From NCBI GenBank assembly GCA_030280995.1, contig JASXTE010000018.1, positions 372,001-436,000 of the forward strand: a DNA stretch of 64,000 bases, in the 5' to 3' direction. The notes under the pieces are model-generated. The model saw only the letters and a program-made list of their open reading frames with translations. It had not been told where the DNA came from and made no database searches. Source of the stretch: Hemileia vastatrix. Taxonomy: Eukaryota > Basidiomycota > Pucciniomycetes > Pucciniales > Zaghouaniaceae. Below are positions 10,487-20,424 of this stretch, in pieces. The translations under genes were made by a program, and so were the position numbers. Position 1 is the stretch's first letter; every line of letters starts with the position of its first letter.

Positions 10487-11283
10487 ATGACTCAATATTG
10501 TACCGTCCCAAAAGATCAAGCGTGCTTGTTTTGTAAATGCCGCAACTTCCATTGTACATTTTCTAAACCTCGGGGGAATGCCTCCTTTGGACCTGCCTGT
10601 GAAAATTGCTTTAGATACTGCAAAAATTTCAACATCTCTTTAAACCAGAATACTCCTCTGCCTGCTGGTTATATCCGCTTTCCACCTAGCTCTACTAGTA
10701 GCGCTCCCATAGCTACAACCACTAGTCCCACTATTTCCACTAATAATAATGTTCCTTATGAATCTCCATTGCTTCCTAGTTTTCCCAGGTGCAAAATATC
10801 TATTCAGCCTAGTGCTACACCTTCTTCCACTCCAAGCTCTAATGCTTCTATGCACTCAGGCTCCACTGCAGCTTCTCCTGACGCGGTTACCATTACTTTG
10901 CCATCAGCGCACCCACAAAACTTATTAGCAAGTAAGTATCCTTTATTATACTTATGCTTCCTTTACCCGCTGACTCTTTTTCAGGCTTCAATGAATCCAT
11001 CTCCCTGGGATGGGTTCCTATTCCTTTACCCTTTGTCAATTCCATGAAAATGTTTTCCAGACTTCGTCTTATATATGACGCTATGTCTCTATCCTACTCT
11101 AACGCACCAGCTTTTTTTGATGCTGAAATTGAAGCTTGCTATACCCATATAGAAATGATAGGTCAGCTAATGAAAGAAATCAGCTCATCAACTATTCTTG
11201 GATTCCCTGCCGATCCCCGTCGCTTTGTCATGCCTGAATACTGGAAAGGATATCCTATTAGCTTTCACTCTGATACTGAATAG
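10487..11283 (+). CDS. Accessory gene B of E2: intact spliced Cys-cluster protein
   Basis: Two exons, 10487-10931 and 10985-11283, joined across a 53-base GTAAGT...TTTCAG intron within a Ser codon; about 247 residues. The start MTQYCTVP is chosen because E5 begins at the same place and is not open upstream. N-terminal ACLFCKCRNFHCTFSK and PACENCFRYCKNF form C-x2-C-x6-C and C-x2-C halves; the last Cys, present in E5 (CDNCFRYHKTC), is Phe here, although an extra Cys lies three residues after the second. Then a Ser/Thr/Pro-rich stretch (about residues 70-145) and a conserved C-terminal domain (LGWVPIPLPFVNSM, LRLIYDAM, HIEMIGQLMKEISS, GFPADPRRFVMPEYWKGYP). Resembles short fungal C6 proteins; related to gene A in the Cys region. 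Function unknown. Confidence 0.8.
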
Positions 11284-11864
11284 CCCACTAGCGCTTTTCC
11301 TTATGAGCCTCCTCTGTCCATTCTCCCTGTACATAGTCTTTGTATATTTTTCATGCTATGCCTTCACATAATCTTTTTAGACATGGCTCTATTCTATTAC
11401 ACCTGTCTTCCATACTTTTAGAGCGCCTAACTTTGCTCCCTCTACTTTCTTTAAAAGACTGTAAACCCAAAAAAAATCATAAATAAACCTTCATATTGTA
11501 AAACTTTACCGCCTTTACTGCGATACAGCAATATACCATGTAAAATAAGAATTGAACTGTAGAGCGCCTCATCTATAAATTGCTATTCCACTCCTGGTTA
11601 ATTAACCCATTAGCTAAATCCCCAGCGTCTTTTGCGTTTACATGATACACATCTCCTTTAATCCAATTACCTATTTTGTCATGTCCCTTTGAGCAATGAA
11701 AATATCAGATTTCATTTTCCTCTGCACCCTCATCTAAGCGCTTGTGCCAGTTGCCTGTTCAGCCATAGTCCACTTAACTTCCAGTTAGCGCCCTCTATCC
11801 GTCACAACTGTGTCAAAAGCCTCCTGTGAGTCCTCTTAGAAAAACAAAACTTAACATAACTTGT
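11284..11864. other. Convergent spacer between gene B and E2 pol
   Basis: No gene. Holds the likely gene B terminator (AATCATAAATAAACC near 11476-11490) and the 3' end of the pol-side transcript. Partly collinear with E5 54238-54681, which shows both copies share one architecture. Confidence 0.55.
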
Positions 11865-11921
11865 TAGTTTAACCTCTTCCTGGAGGTATTATTCTGGTAG
11901 TTTTTTCTCATTCCAGAGGTT
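11865..11921 (-). other. Pair of small stem-loops at the E2 pol stop
   Basis: In element sense, CTCTGGAATGAG + AAAAACTA (about 11896-11921, still coding) and, right after the TAA at 11889-11891, ACCTC-CAGGAA-GAGGT + TAAACTA (11865-11888). E5 has a similar doublet at 61895-61953. Confidence 0.65.
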
Positions 11922-13137
11922 ATCTTGTATCACTGGAACACCCCTTGGGTAGAGTCTTTTGATCTGATCTGCAGCCACACGTTGCTTCCACTCAGTACCA
12001 TCCAATTCCTCCAGTAAATAAGACCCTCCAGTTATCTGCTTTCTTATCCTATATGGACCGTTCCATCTGTCAGAAAACATCTTGAACCATTGGCTTTCTA
12101 AACTTCTATTATAAACCAAAACCAAATCTCCTGAATTCAATGGCTTCCTTAAACTATGCGCTAAACGCTCATCCCAATATTTAACTGACTTGTGACGGAT
12201 CTGCATCATTCTTTCATACGCCTTCTCCACAAACTTGTCTTTCCTTTCAAGCTGCGCTACCCTCGCTAGAATTAAATCTTCAGTTGAGCACACTTTATCC
12301 CTGTCACATCCTAGAAATGATCCAGCCTCCAGATCAATAGGTCATACCTCCCTTTGACCAAACATCAGTTCATACGGTGAAAACCCTGTTTTCCTTTTAA
12401 CTGAAATCCTGTCCACAAACAAAACTAATGGCAAATAGTTCTTCCATTTTTCCCCATTATTTACACATAGTTTAACTAGCCCATCTTTTATAACTTGATT
12501 CCCTCTTTCTACCATTCCCTCTGCTTCAGGATAATATGGTGTTGCAACTCGTAACTTTGTGCCAATACCTTTTACTACCTCTTGGAATTCTCCAGAAAAT
12601 TCACCTCCTTCATCTACAGTTACCATCTTAATTACCCCATACCTGTAAATCCATTCTTTCTTCAAAAATTCAGCTACATTACTCGCCTTGAGATTTACCA
12701 ACAGCACTGCTTCAATCCATCCTGATAGATCATCCCTGGCTACTACCAAGTATTTAAATCGTCCTTATTTTATATGAACTGCATCTAAACTGACCCTACC
12801 AAAAACAGTATCTTTTCCTGTCGCTCTTACTTCCTTTCTCTTTTGGCTTTCTGTAACTCCTGCGCTGGCATTCAGGACAAGATTTAACCCAATCTCTTAA
12901 TTCATTTTTCATATTGGGCCACCAGAACCTTTCCCTAACTCTGCAATACGTCTCATCTTGACCTCTATGTCCTAAATTCTCATGTAACTCCCTGAGTATC
13001 ATCTCCTTCCCTTACCTAGTTTGAACAACTAACTGAGGGGACAAAGCTCGATTCTTCCATAACTTCCCATTTTTAATAAAATAACCTTTAGCGCGCTTCT
13101 TAATTTTGCGCCAACCCTTTTTATTGCAAAAATCTGG
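11889..13137 (-). pseudogene. pol: E2 pol: integrase
   Basis: Zinc-binding part LHENLGHRG...CPECQRR (about 12990-12860), catalytic D,D,E core with VVARDDLSGWIEA, VTVDEGGEF and YYPEAEGMVERGN, then YLPLVLFVDRISVK, SPYELMFGQ and a C-terminal domain KPLNSGDLVLVYNRSLESQW...WNGPYRIRKQITGGSYLLEELDGTEWKQRVAADQ. No chromodomain is visible. Breaks: a stop/frame change at about 12750-12795 between the zinc part and the core, and another at about 12300-12340. Otherwise better preserved than E1 and E3 and useful as their reference. Confidence 0.88.
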
Positions 13138-14087
13138 TCAACTACTACCTTCCAAATATAACCTTAACAACTCTACTCCCTCATCAGTAGATGCGTCGTC
13201 TTCAGAATACTCCCCTTCTTTGAGATGAGTACTACTGTCTTGACTTCCCCTTGAATCATCTTCATCATCTGACTCTTCCACTACTTTGCCTTGTGCACTT
13301 CTTGTCGCTACATTAGCTTCAGCGTCCCCTAAATCCAGTTGCAGACTACCCTTGCTACAAAAATCATCATCAATATCCATTTTTATGTCATTAAGGATCA
13401 TCCGCATTACTAGTTTATTGTCATAACGGACAATACTGCCTGCTAGTTTATTGTCATCGCGGACGTTACTGTTAAATCTTTCATAACAATAATCTACCCC
13501 ATTTACCCATTTCTTATCTTCTTCCAATTCTTCCTCTTCCGAGTCTTCTTCACACAGCAGTCTTCTTGACAATGAATCCGGCATAGTGAACAATTTTCCC
13601 TGTTTATGGACTAAATAAAAAGAAAACAAATTAATCTGCGCTACCCACCTCGTCATGGGCGCATCTGGTAGACTCACTACTAATCATTTATACCAATGAT
13701 AGCGCATCAACCTGCAGCTCAAAATGCTGCCCCCAAAGCATCCATTGTAGCTTCTTAAGAATCTTCGCTACTCCACATAACTCCAACTTGGACTGAGAGT
13801 ACCTGGACTCCACTTTGGTAAAGGTATTAGACTCATAAAGGACAGGTCTATCATTACCTTCCTCATCATCCTGCATCAAAACTGCGCCCACCGCGGACAC
13901 ACTAGAATCTACCGCTAAAGTAATTTTCCCAGCGCCTGGTCCATACTCCAATTTCTTCAAAAGAATGTCTTTCCCTACAATCCTTTTCAATAACTTGAAT
14001 GACTCCTTGCATTCCTCCGTCCAATCCCATACAACATCTTTTCTTGTTAAGCGCCGTAAAGGTGAAGACAACAAGGCAAAATCTCAA
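13138..14087 (-). pseudogene. pol: E2 pol: RNase H and acidic spacer
   Basis: RNase H: ITLAVDSSVSAVGAVLMQDD, RPVLYES, SKLELCGVAKIL, HFELQVDALSLV. A stop follows LSLV at about 13686. The linker reads FYLVHKQGKLFTMPDSLSRRL, followed by a strongly acidic spacer (EEDSEEEELEEDKKW). Within it, two adjacent stem-loops (13411-13434 and 13444-13467) encode the repeated peptide R-D/Y-D-N-K-L, yet they match the same nucleotide motif found in non-coding positions elsewhere. Confidence 0.82.
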
Positions 14088-15172
14088 ATAAACATTCTTA
14101 CATAGGTACAGATGCCTAAAAACTCTATAACTTCCTTAGTATTTCTTGGTCTTGGCCACGTAAGTACCTTATTCATCTGTTTCTCAGCAACGATTCTCCC
14201 TTCCTTGCATACCACATGTCCCACTCTATCTAGCGCTGGAACACAACAAGCAAATTTGGACCCAGAAATCGTTAATCCTGCCTCCTCTATCCTAAATAGC
14301 ACTCTTTCCAGAGTAACCGCATATTCACAAAAAAACTTTATAATACGCGTATTCTCTTCTATCACTTCCCCATCGTAATCACTGGCTGGTCCTTTTATAC
14401 CGCCATCATTGATGAAAATTCCCACATGTTCTGGAATTTAATCCTGAAATATCCACATCATCGGTGCTTGATATACCGCCACAGAATTTGTTGCGCCTTG
14501 CGGTAACCTTGTCAACCTGAAGTTTCCCAGTGGTGTTTCAAACATTGTCATGGGTCTGGATGATTCATCCAATTTGCGCTCATTGTATCCTCCCATAATA
14601 TCACCTAATCCATAACATGCACGTCCCGCAAAAGAATCCACAAACTCCTCTGGCCTTGGTGGCATCCCTGCGTCCTTTACTGTAACCTTGTTTATTTCCC
14701 TAAGATCATGAACAACCCTTAATTTACCATTATGTTTAACAACAAAAAACACTGGACTTGAATAACTAGACATAGACTGTTCATAAAAGCCAGACTTTAA
14801 CCTTCCCCTAATTAATTAGGTATACTCTTCTCCTATGGCCGCTGGTATTGGAAAAGCCTTCTTCTGCCACAGCGCATGAGGTATAACTGGAACAATATAA
14901 GGTTTACCATAAGAGTGTTTTAACAAACCTCTTTCATCTTCTGAAAGCGCAATAGAATTTTCCCTAAGAAACATAACGTGTAACAACAACTTCTTTTCTT
15001 CCTGCGATAACCAATCCTCTGGTCCAAAATTAACCATCTGAAGCCTTTCCATTGTAATGTTACCAGTAGGCGCAAAATCAGGCAGAAACTTTGTTAAAGG
15101 GGTATCATAAGGATTCCTGGACAGCGCTGGCCTCTGCAAAGGAGGATTCAAATCAGGCATTGCTACATTCAC
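14088..15172 (-). pseudogene. pol: E2 pol: reverse transcriptase, catalytic Asp lost
   Basis: Proline-rich lead-in (LNPPLQRPALSRNPYDTPL), SSPVFFVVKHNGKLRVVHDL, REINKVTVKDAGMPPR, GLGDIMGGYNERKL (first Asp kept), FRLTRLPQGATNSVAVYQ, then GIFINDGGIKGP. The last reads FIND where E1 and E4 have FIDD: the first Asp of the metal-binding pair is Asn, explained by one G-to-A change, so polymerase activity should be lost. Stops at FQD-stop-IPE (about 14437) and in RMFI-stop-DFA (about 14084). A further frame break at about 14774-14816 separates the lead-in from the fingers. Confidence 0.87.
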
Positions 15173-15488
15173 AGGTTTAACCTTAACAGCAACTGTTTTA
15201 TACTTTGATGCAAAACAACTCTTTCTGATTTCTTCATTAAATAAAATAAAACCCTTTTAATATAACTACGGGTTGCACCTAAATCCTGTTTTTGTCTTTT
15301 CTTTTTAATGTAACTATAACAATATCCGTAATCAAAGAAATTAAAAACCTTAGGTATAATACATTCTACAGTAGTATTCCCAAGACACCTATGAAGTACC
15401 ACTTTACGTATCCCTGCTTGTTGGACTGACTGGTCACTATCCGGGTCCCTCTCATCCTGGGAGATAGTAACACCTAAAATGCCAGTCC
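15173..15488 (-). other. E2 protease-RT linker
   Basis: Short weakly coding linker (SYIKRVLFYLMKKSERVVLHQSIK and similar), continuing the polyprotein between protease and RT. No recognisable domain. Much shorter than the duplicated linker of E1 and E4, which marks E2 as another subfamily. Confidence 0.5.
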
Positions 15489-16370
15489 CTAATGAAAATG
15501 TTGGCGCCTTCCTGGCGGTCGCCCTATCTTGTCATCTGAGACTTCCTCATGAAATTCTCTTTCTTTCTCTAACCACGCAGCTCCAGAGTACTTAGTTTCC
15601 CAGCCACCATACTTGGGCGCTACTAAGACTGCTGTTACTGGAACACCATCATCACCCAAAATCCTTATTCCAATAGTCTTATTCAAACAATAATCTATAG
15701 TTGCAGATTATTCCATTAAAAATGGCGTGCCTAAAACTGATTTTACTACACCCATTGAAAAATAAAAATGTATATCCCTCGTCGCTCCTGCAACTCTAGT
15801 GCATACATATTCTGCTACACCTATAACAGGTAACCTGCCTCCACCAATTCTTGCGACAGTTCCTTCACCGTCTTTAACAGGAAGACCTAACTCAACTGCA
15901 TCATCCACTGACACCACGTTGATTTTTGAACCTGTATCTACTAACGCTTTAATTTGCTTACCATTTACAGAAATTGTTAAATACCCTAAGAGTCCTGCAT
16001 AATGTCGCGCCCTAGGTATTCCAACAATTGGCTGAAATTTCTGCTGTTTAACATCAAACTCAGCGCAATTAGCAATACTTTGCTTCCTACACTTATCCAC
16101 AATTCCATTCACTACATCCAGGGCTACTGCTGTCAGCATCCCCAATGGAACAGAGACTGTAGTCTTCGAGCATTGCGCAACTAAATCCTTGGCTGCTTTA
16201 GGAAAATCAGAGTGAACCAAACACTGCATTATCCATTTAGGTTGAGTCTCCTTTGCACCAGCTTTTGCTCTTCCAGGTGGGTTCTTTGGTGTATTGTGCC
16301 TTTCTCCTGGCATTCCTTCAGCAGGTAACGCTCTTTGCTGTACTACCTCTGATTCCTCCAACATTGCCAT
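15489..16370 (-). pseudogene. pol: E2 protease (retropepsin)
   Basis: Aspartic protease that cuts the polyprotein. Active-site loop ALVDTGSKINVVS (Asp-Thr-Gly), flap region GGGRLPVIGVAEYV, and the conserved VLGTPFLME near the end. A stop after FLME (about 15707) precedes the tail TIDYCLNKTIGIRILGDDG...GAAWLEKEREF. Upstream the frame continues as an acidic/basic linker to gag. The active site is complete, unlike E3. Confidence 0.85.
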
Positions 16371-16382
16371 TTGATCTTCTAC

Positions 16383-17798
16383 CTAGTGATCCACGCCATA
16401 ACCACCTGGTTCCATACCCTTCATTTCAACATCCTTCATATGTGAAGGTGTATTCTCTCTAGTAGTATACCCTACTTCCTCCATATCCTCTGGATTCGCA
16501 TACCTAGCACCAGCCCTTCTTGGCCTAGAAACTGTAGGTGGGGCCATTTTCTTGTGATTTGCTGCGAACATCTCCAAACGCGCTGCTGTGAGTGGCGCCG
16601 CAACTGCTCCCTCTTTTACTTTTAAATTCAGCACTGCGCAAGTAACTGCAAAATTGACTGACTTCGTATCCTTGCCTTTTTCTTTAATTTCGGGCTCTTT
16701 ACCCTTGTTTGACCTGCCTTCCATAGACTTTTTATTAATATGATCAATGACCATGGCTTGCATCCCTCGATTCTTGTCTTTAACAAGCTTAGTGCTGTCT
16801 TCCAACATAAGTGTAGTCCTGTCCTCATAAACTACCTTTTCCTCTTTATCCCTTTGAAGCACATTACACCTCATCCTAATATGCCCCTCTTTATTACAAT
16901 AATATCACACAATAGCAGAAAAACGTGAAGGTTGAGGAGAACTCTTGGGCCTAAACAATTCTTTCCCCTTTGCCGCTTCAATTATCATTTTCTCCAACTC
17001 ATCAATCCTTGCCATAACTGAATCTGGCTCCTTAGTGAAAACTTTATCTTTAGGTGACAACATCTAAGGAGGCAATCGTGCACCAGACTCATCTTCATTC
17101 ATCTCCTCATTATCCAAAGCAACCCTAGCTGCGCGACGCTCAACTCGACGCAACTTCATTTCAGCTTCCACCTCCATTTCTACTTCTTCTAATCCAGGGT
17201 ACTTATAATTTCCATCCCTTTTTTTAACCAGTTTTCCTTTGTTATCCAAGCGCCTTTTTGCCCAGTCTTCAACTTCTGGCGCTAACGCTTCACAAAACCA
17301 AGGTAAAGATGCATTAGCATCACTAAAGTCTTCATTACTAACTAAATATTCCACTATTCGGTCGAATTCTTCCCTAAATCTTTTAAATTCCTTAGGGTCT
17401 CAAGCACCCCCTTTAGCTTTAACTCTTTTTACCAAGATATCCAGGTCCTTCATTGTGTACCTAGTTTCCTGGGTAACCTTTGGCCATCTCTTGAGCATCT
17501 GTTCTTTTAGGGCTGGCCAGTCTCGCTCTTCATGCCCTTTTAGATCCTCTAACTTGTCTTTGCACTCATTAGTTACAAAAAATAGTACTTGACATACCAT
17601 ATTGTATTCAGTCGCTCCATGAACTTCAGCTGCGTCTTCAAACCTGCTTAAATACTTCTTGGTATTAATGCCCACAAAACACATGCTTTCCTCTTTACAC
17701 CTAATGATCTTAGTTACCGTCTTTGACAACGATGTCGAAGAATTGGGCAATTTAACCCTCTCCTGACATCCCCTAGATGTAGTCGCAGTAGGATCCAT
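16383..17798 (-). pseudogene. gag: E2 gag (capsid and zinc knuckle)
   Basis: Start MDPTATTSRG at 17798. Capsid-like region CFVGINTKKYLSRFEDAAEVHGATEYNMV, then HEERDWPALKEQMLKRW, typical of fungal gypsy Gag. The zinc knuckle reads stop-YYCNKEGHIRMRC: its first Cys codon is TGA (16905-16907), while E3 keeps C-x2-C-x4-H-x4-C. Further stops at 17400-17402 (after KAKGGA) and 17064-17066. A charged C-terminal tail links to the protease. Confidence 0.82.
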
Positions 17799-18020
17799 TC
17801 CTGAAATATAAAATCAAAACAGAGATCACAAAAGCACACACTTGGTAATTAAACCTGACTATATTCACCATGCAGCCCTATGCTATCCTCTGATAACGGC
17901 TATTGATCCACTTGTTGTAGACCCTACAACTCTTCTGCTGAAGCGCTGGCTTGATTACCTCCTCTTGACAAAACCCTGAAAAACCAAACAATCTAATCAA
18001 AAAATACTAGTTAAAATTAT
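17799..18020 (-). other. E2 5' leader
   Basis: Untranslated stretch between the primer site and the gag start. No feature besides short A/T-rich runs. Confidence 0.5.
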
Positions 18021-18038
18021 TCCACTGTTGTGACACCA
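18021..18038 (-). other. E2 primer binding site
   Basis: Element-sense TGGTGTCACAACAGTGGA, two bases inside the 5' LTR. It starts with TGG, as expected for pairing with a tRNA CCA end, but differs from the tRNA-Lys-type site of E4, N1 and N2. The tRNA is not assigned; the acceptor complement would begin GTCACAA, which is Ser-like. Confidence 0.65.
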
Positions 18039-18040
18039 AC

Positions 18041-19252
18041 TGTAGAGAGCTCTAAAGTACTAAGCAGTAGAAAAAATGCGAGATGGGTTGGTTCTCCTCT
18101 TCAATTTCTAAAAAGAAGTTCCTGCCACTCTTATTTTTAAAGACAGCACAATAATGTGTAACACTAATATTTTATTAGAAAATTTATAAGTTGAGAGATG
18201 AGTTTTAGAGATCAGGAAAAACAAGTATTACTATCTGGATATTTCTATTCTTAAAAAGCGCTAATATACACAGCTACTCCCTCTTGAAGCGCTCTCTTTG
18301 AATATTCCTTATTATAGCAATAAAATAACTCTAATAATAGTCAATCCTACTAAATCTATATATTCTTTCTATGTTGCACTCTTTTCACTATACTATATGA
18401 AATACACACACAGATGCACAAATGATAAAAGACTCAGAAAATATCTCTAATTCATTTATTTTATTCTTCTTATATTCTACTTACAAAAAGACTCCCTATC
18501 TCTATCAAATAGTCCTCCTTTTATATTTTTCCAGTACTCAAGACACAGTTCCCTAGTGGATCTTCATCGCTGGCTCTAGTGCCACATTAGTAAAACCATA
18601 ACTAATCTATTAGTAAACTTTGTACACTGATTGTAGCAACTACAGCTCCTAAAAAATACCCTATGATTACTAACACTATTATTAACTTGTTTCACTTATG
18701 CTCCACATATGCGCTTTTGACTATACCTTTGTTATGTTTCAGTGCTACTTTCAGGTTTGACCCATTCTAAAGCTGATCCTAGTTGCCTTGACTCTTGGGT
18801 AGTTTTGTGATTGATTCCCCACTCTCCTTTCTTTAATACTAAGCTCATAGCTCTGACGATTCACTTAACTAGTTAGCCTCTTTATTACCTGTTTCAGTAA
18901 GTTTACCCAACTAGCCGCGGTGCAGTATACTATGCACTTGAGTCATCCTTAAGCCATAACTCCTTCCTTAATGTGTAACACATAATTATTGGAAAGTCCA
19001 AATCCATATTGTTTAGCGCTTTATGGTCCTAAATCAATATCACACAATTCCCCATTGTGCAACACATCTCACTACAAAATCCGAGCGCACAGACCCTTAA
19101 TCCTTTTTTGCGCTTCCATTTCCTTTGTTCTTTGAAAAATGCAAATACATATTATATTTTAGCACTTTCTACTGCGCTAACTTCCTTTTTTCTTCCTGGA
19201 CTAGGCGCGGTGATTGGTCTAAAATTATGCTACCTGTGAGGCACGTACCACA
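18041..19252 (-). repeat. E2 5' LTR
   Basis: TGTAGAGAGCTCTAAAG...GCACGTACCACA on the plus strand. Direct repeat of 7638-8880, about 30 bp shorter, with many base differences. Followed by the second CCGT of the target duplication. Confidence 0.92.
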
Positions 19253-20400
19253 CCGTCAACTCCATTACATGACCACCTAAACATATTAAATTCCCACCAA
19301 TTCCAGTCTTTATGGGGAGACCCAAGTGAGTGGCCTCAAACAAAGAAATCAGGTTAATTTGTGAACCTGAATCTACAAATGCCCTAGCCTCCTTTCCATT
19401 CAGGGTGACGTTGACATACCCTAGAGGTGCAGAAATGTGCGTGTCCAACCCCTCTCCAAACATCTCCGCAGAATCACATATGTATTCCACTTCTCCAGAA
19501 GATACCCATCTCCTGGTAATCAACTAGTTCTGTCTATCAGCCAACCCAGGACTGATAGCATAGAACTCCCCATAAGTCAGAGAAACATGACCCTGATTCA
19601 TCCTATCTAGAACAGAGTCCATAACATTAGATTGGCCAGAGACTACTGGCCTCTCAAAGTAAGCCCTTGGCTTCACTACATTGGTCCTAGAAGTTTCCTT
19701 AGCACCAGAACCACCAACAGATTTCCCATCTTCAGGAATCAAACCAGATCCCTCACCAAAACCTCTGACCCCATCAGGCCATGGCAGTAAAGCCAACAGA
19801 ACCTCCTCCTCAGAGTCAGAGTCTACATCCATAGGCATTGGCTCACCATTAAGGTCCAATGCTTCAAAGCTAGGAGGGCCCATATTAGCAATCTCCTTCT
19901 GCATTTTATACAGCTCATCTTTGCTGTACTTCTTCCTAGCTGCACCCAGCTTAGGATCCACCTTAGAGGAATTAGGCTTGGGTTGGGCCTGAGAGCTGCT
20001 CTTTGGCCTACCTACCTTACATGCCTCTACATCATAAACACCAGCCAAGCACTCACCACTTGACTGTCCTCTGAAAGATTATAATTCTAGTCCACCAAAG
20101 GATGTAGAAAGAGGGACTTTTTTCACCTCCTTCCCTTTCCCCTTGCCGACTTCATCATGCTTAGTAGAGGAATTCCCCTGATAAGGAATCTCCTCAAATC
20201 TTAGCCTCCACTGATTGAGACCAGCCCTTCCCCTGACCATATCCACAGGAGCCTGCCCCTCACTGGGCTTGACAAAGTGACCATCAGGGAACTTGAATAC
20301 CCTGCCATCAAATTCTACTTTGCCCTCTGAAACATCTCTGTTCAGGGCCCAACAGTCATTGGACTTATGTCCTCTCCTTCTGCAATAAGAGAAAATTCAA
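19253..20400 (-). pseudogene. gag: E1 gag C-terminus and protease N-terminus
   Basis: From 20400 down: a zinc knuckle that has lost a Cys (SYCRRRGHKSNDC), GRVFKFPDGHFVKP, SVYDVEA-like linker, YSKDELYKMQKEIANMGPPSF and a conserved SLTYGEFYAISP; then the protease: VSSGEVEYICDSAEMFGEGL, GYVNVTLNGKEARAFVDSGSQINLIS. The active site is Asp-Ser-Gly, as in E4. A stop (ADRQN-stop) lies between the Gag-like and protease parts at about 19522. The N-terminal half of Gag is deleted: the knuckle joins almost directly to the LTR. Confidence 0.82.
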
Positions 20401-20424
20401 GGGTCACTCCTACCTGCCTGCCTA

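Larger units (their letters stand above)
7638..19252 (-). mobile_element. E2: complete Ty3/gypsy element with two antisense accessory genes
   Basis: About 11.6 kb, flanked by direct LTRs (7638-8880 and 18041-19252) and a 4-bp target duplication CCGT (7634-7637 and 19253-19256). In element sense (minus): 5' LTR, primer site, gag, protease, RT, RNase H, integrase, a convergent accessory block, polypurine tract, 3' LTR. The accessory genes A (8998-10028) and B (10487-11283) are on the plus strand. The LTRs look roughly 90% alike by eye, so it is not recent. Gag and pol contain nonsense codons and RT has a catalytic substitution, so the copy is not autonomous now. Confidence 0.93.
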
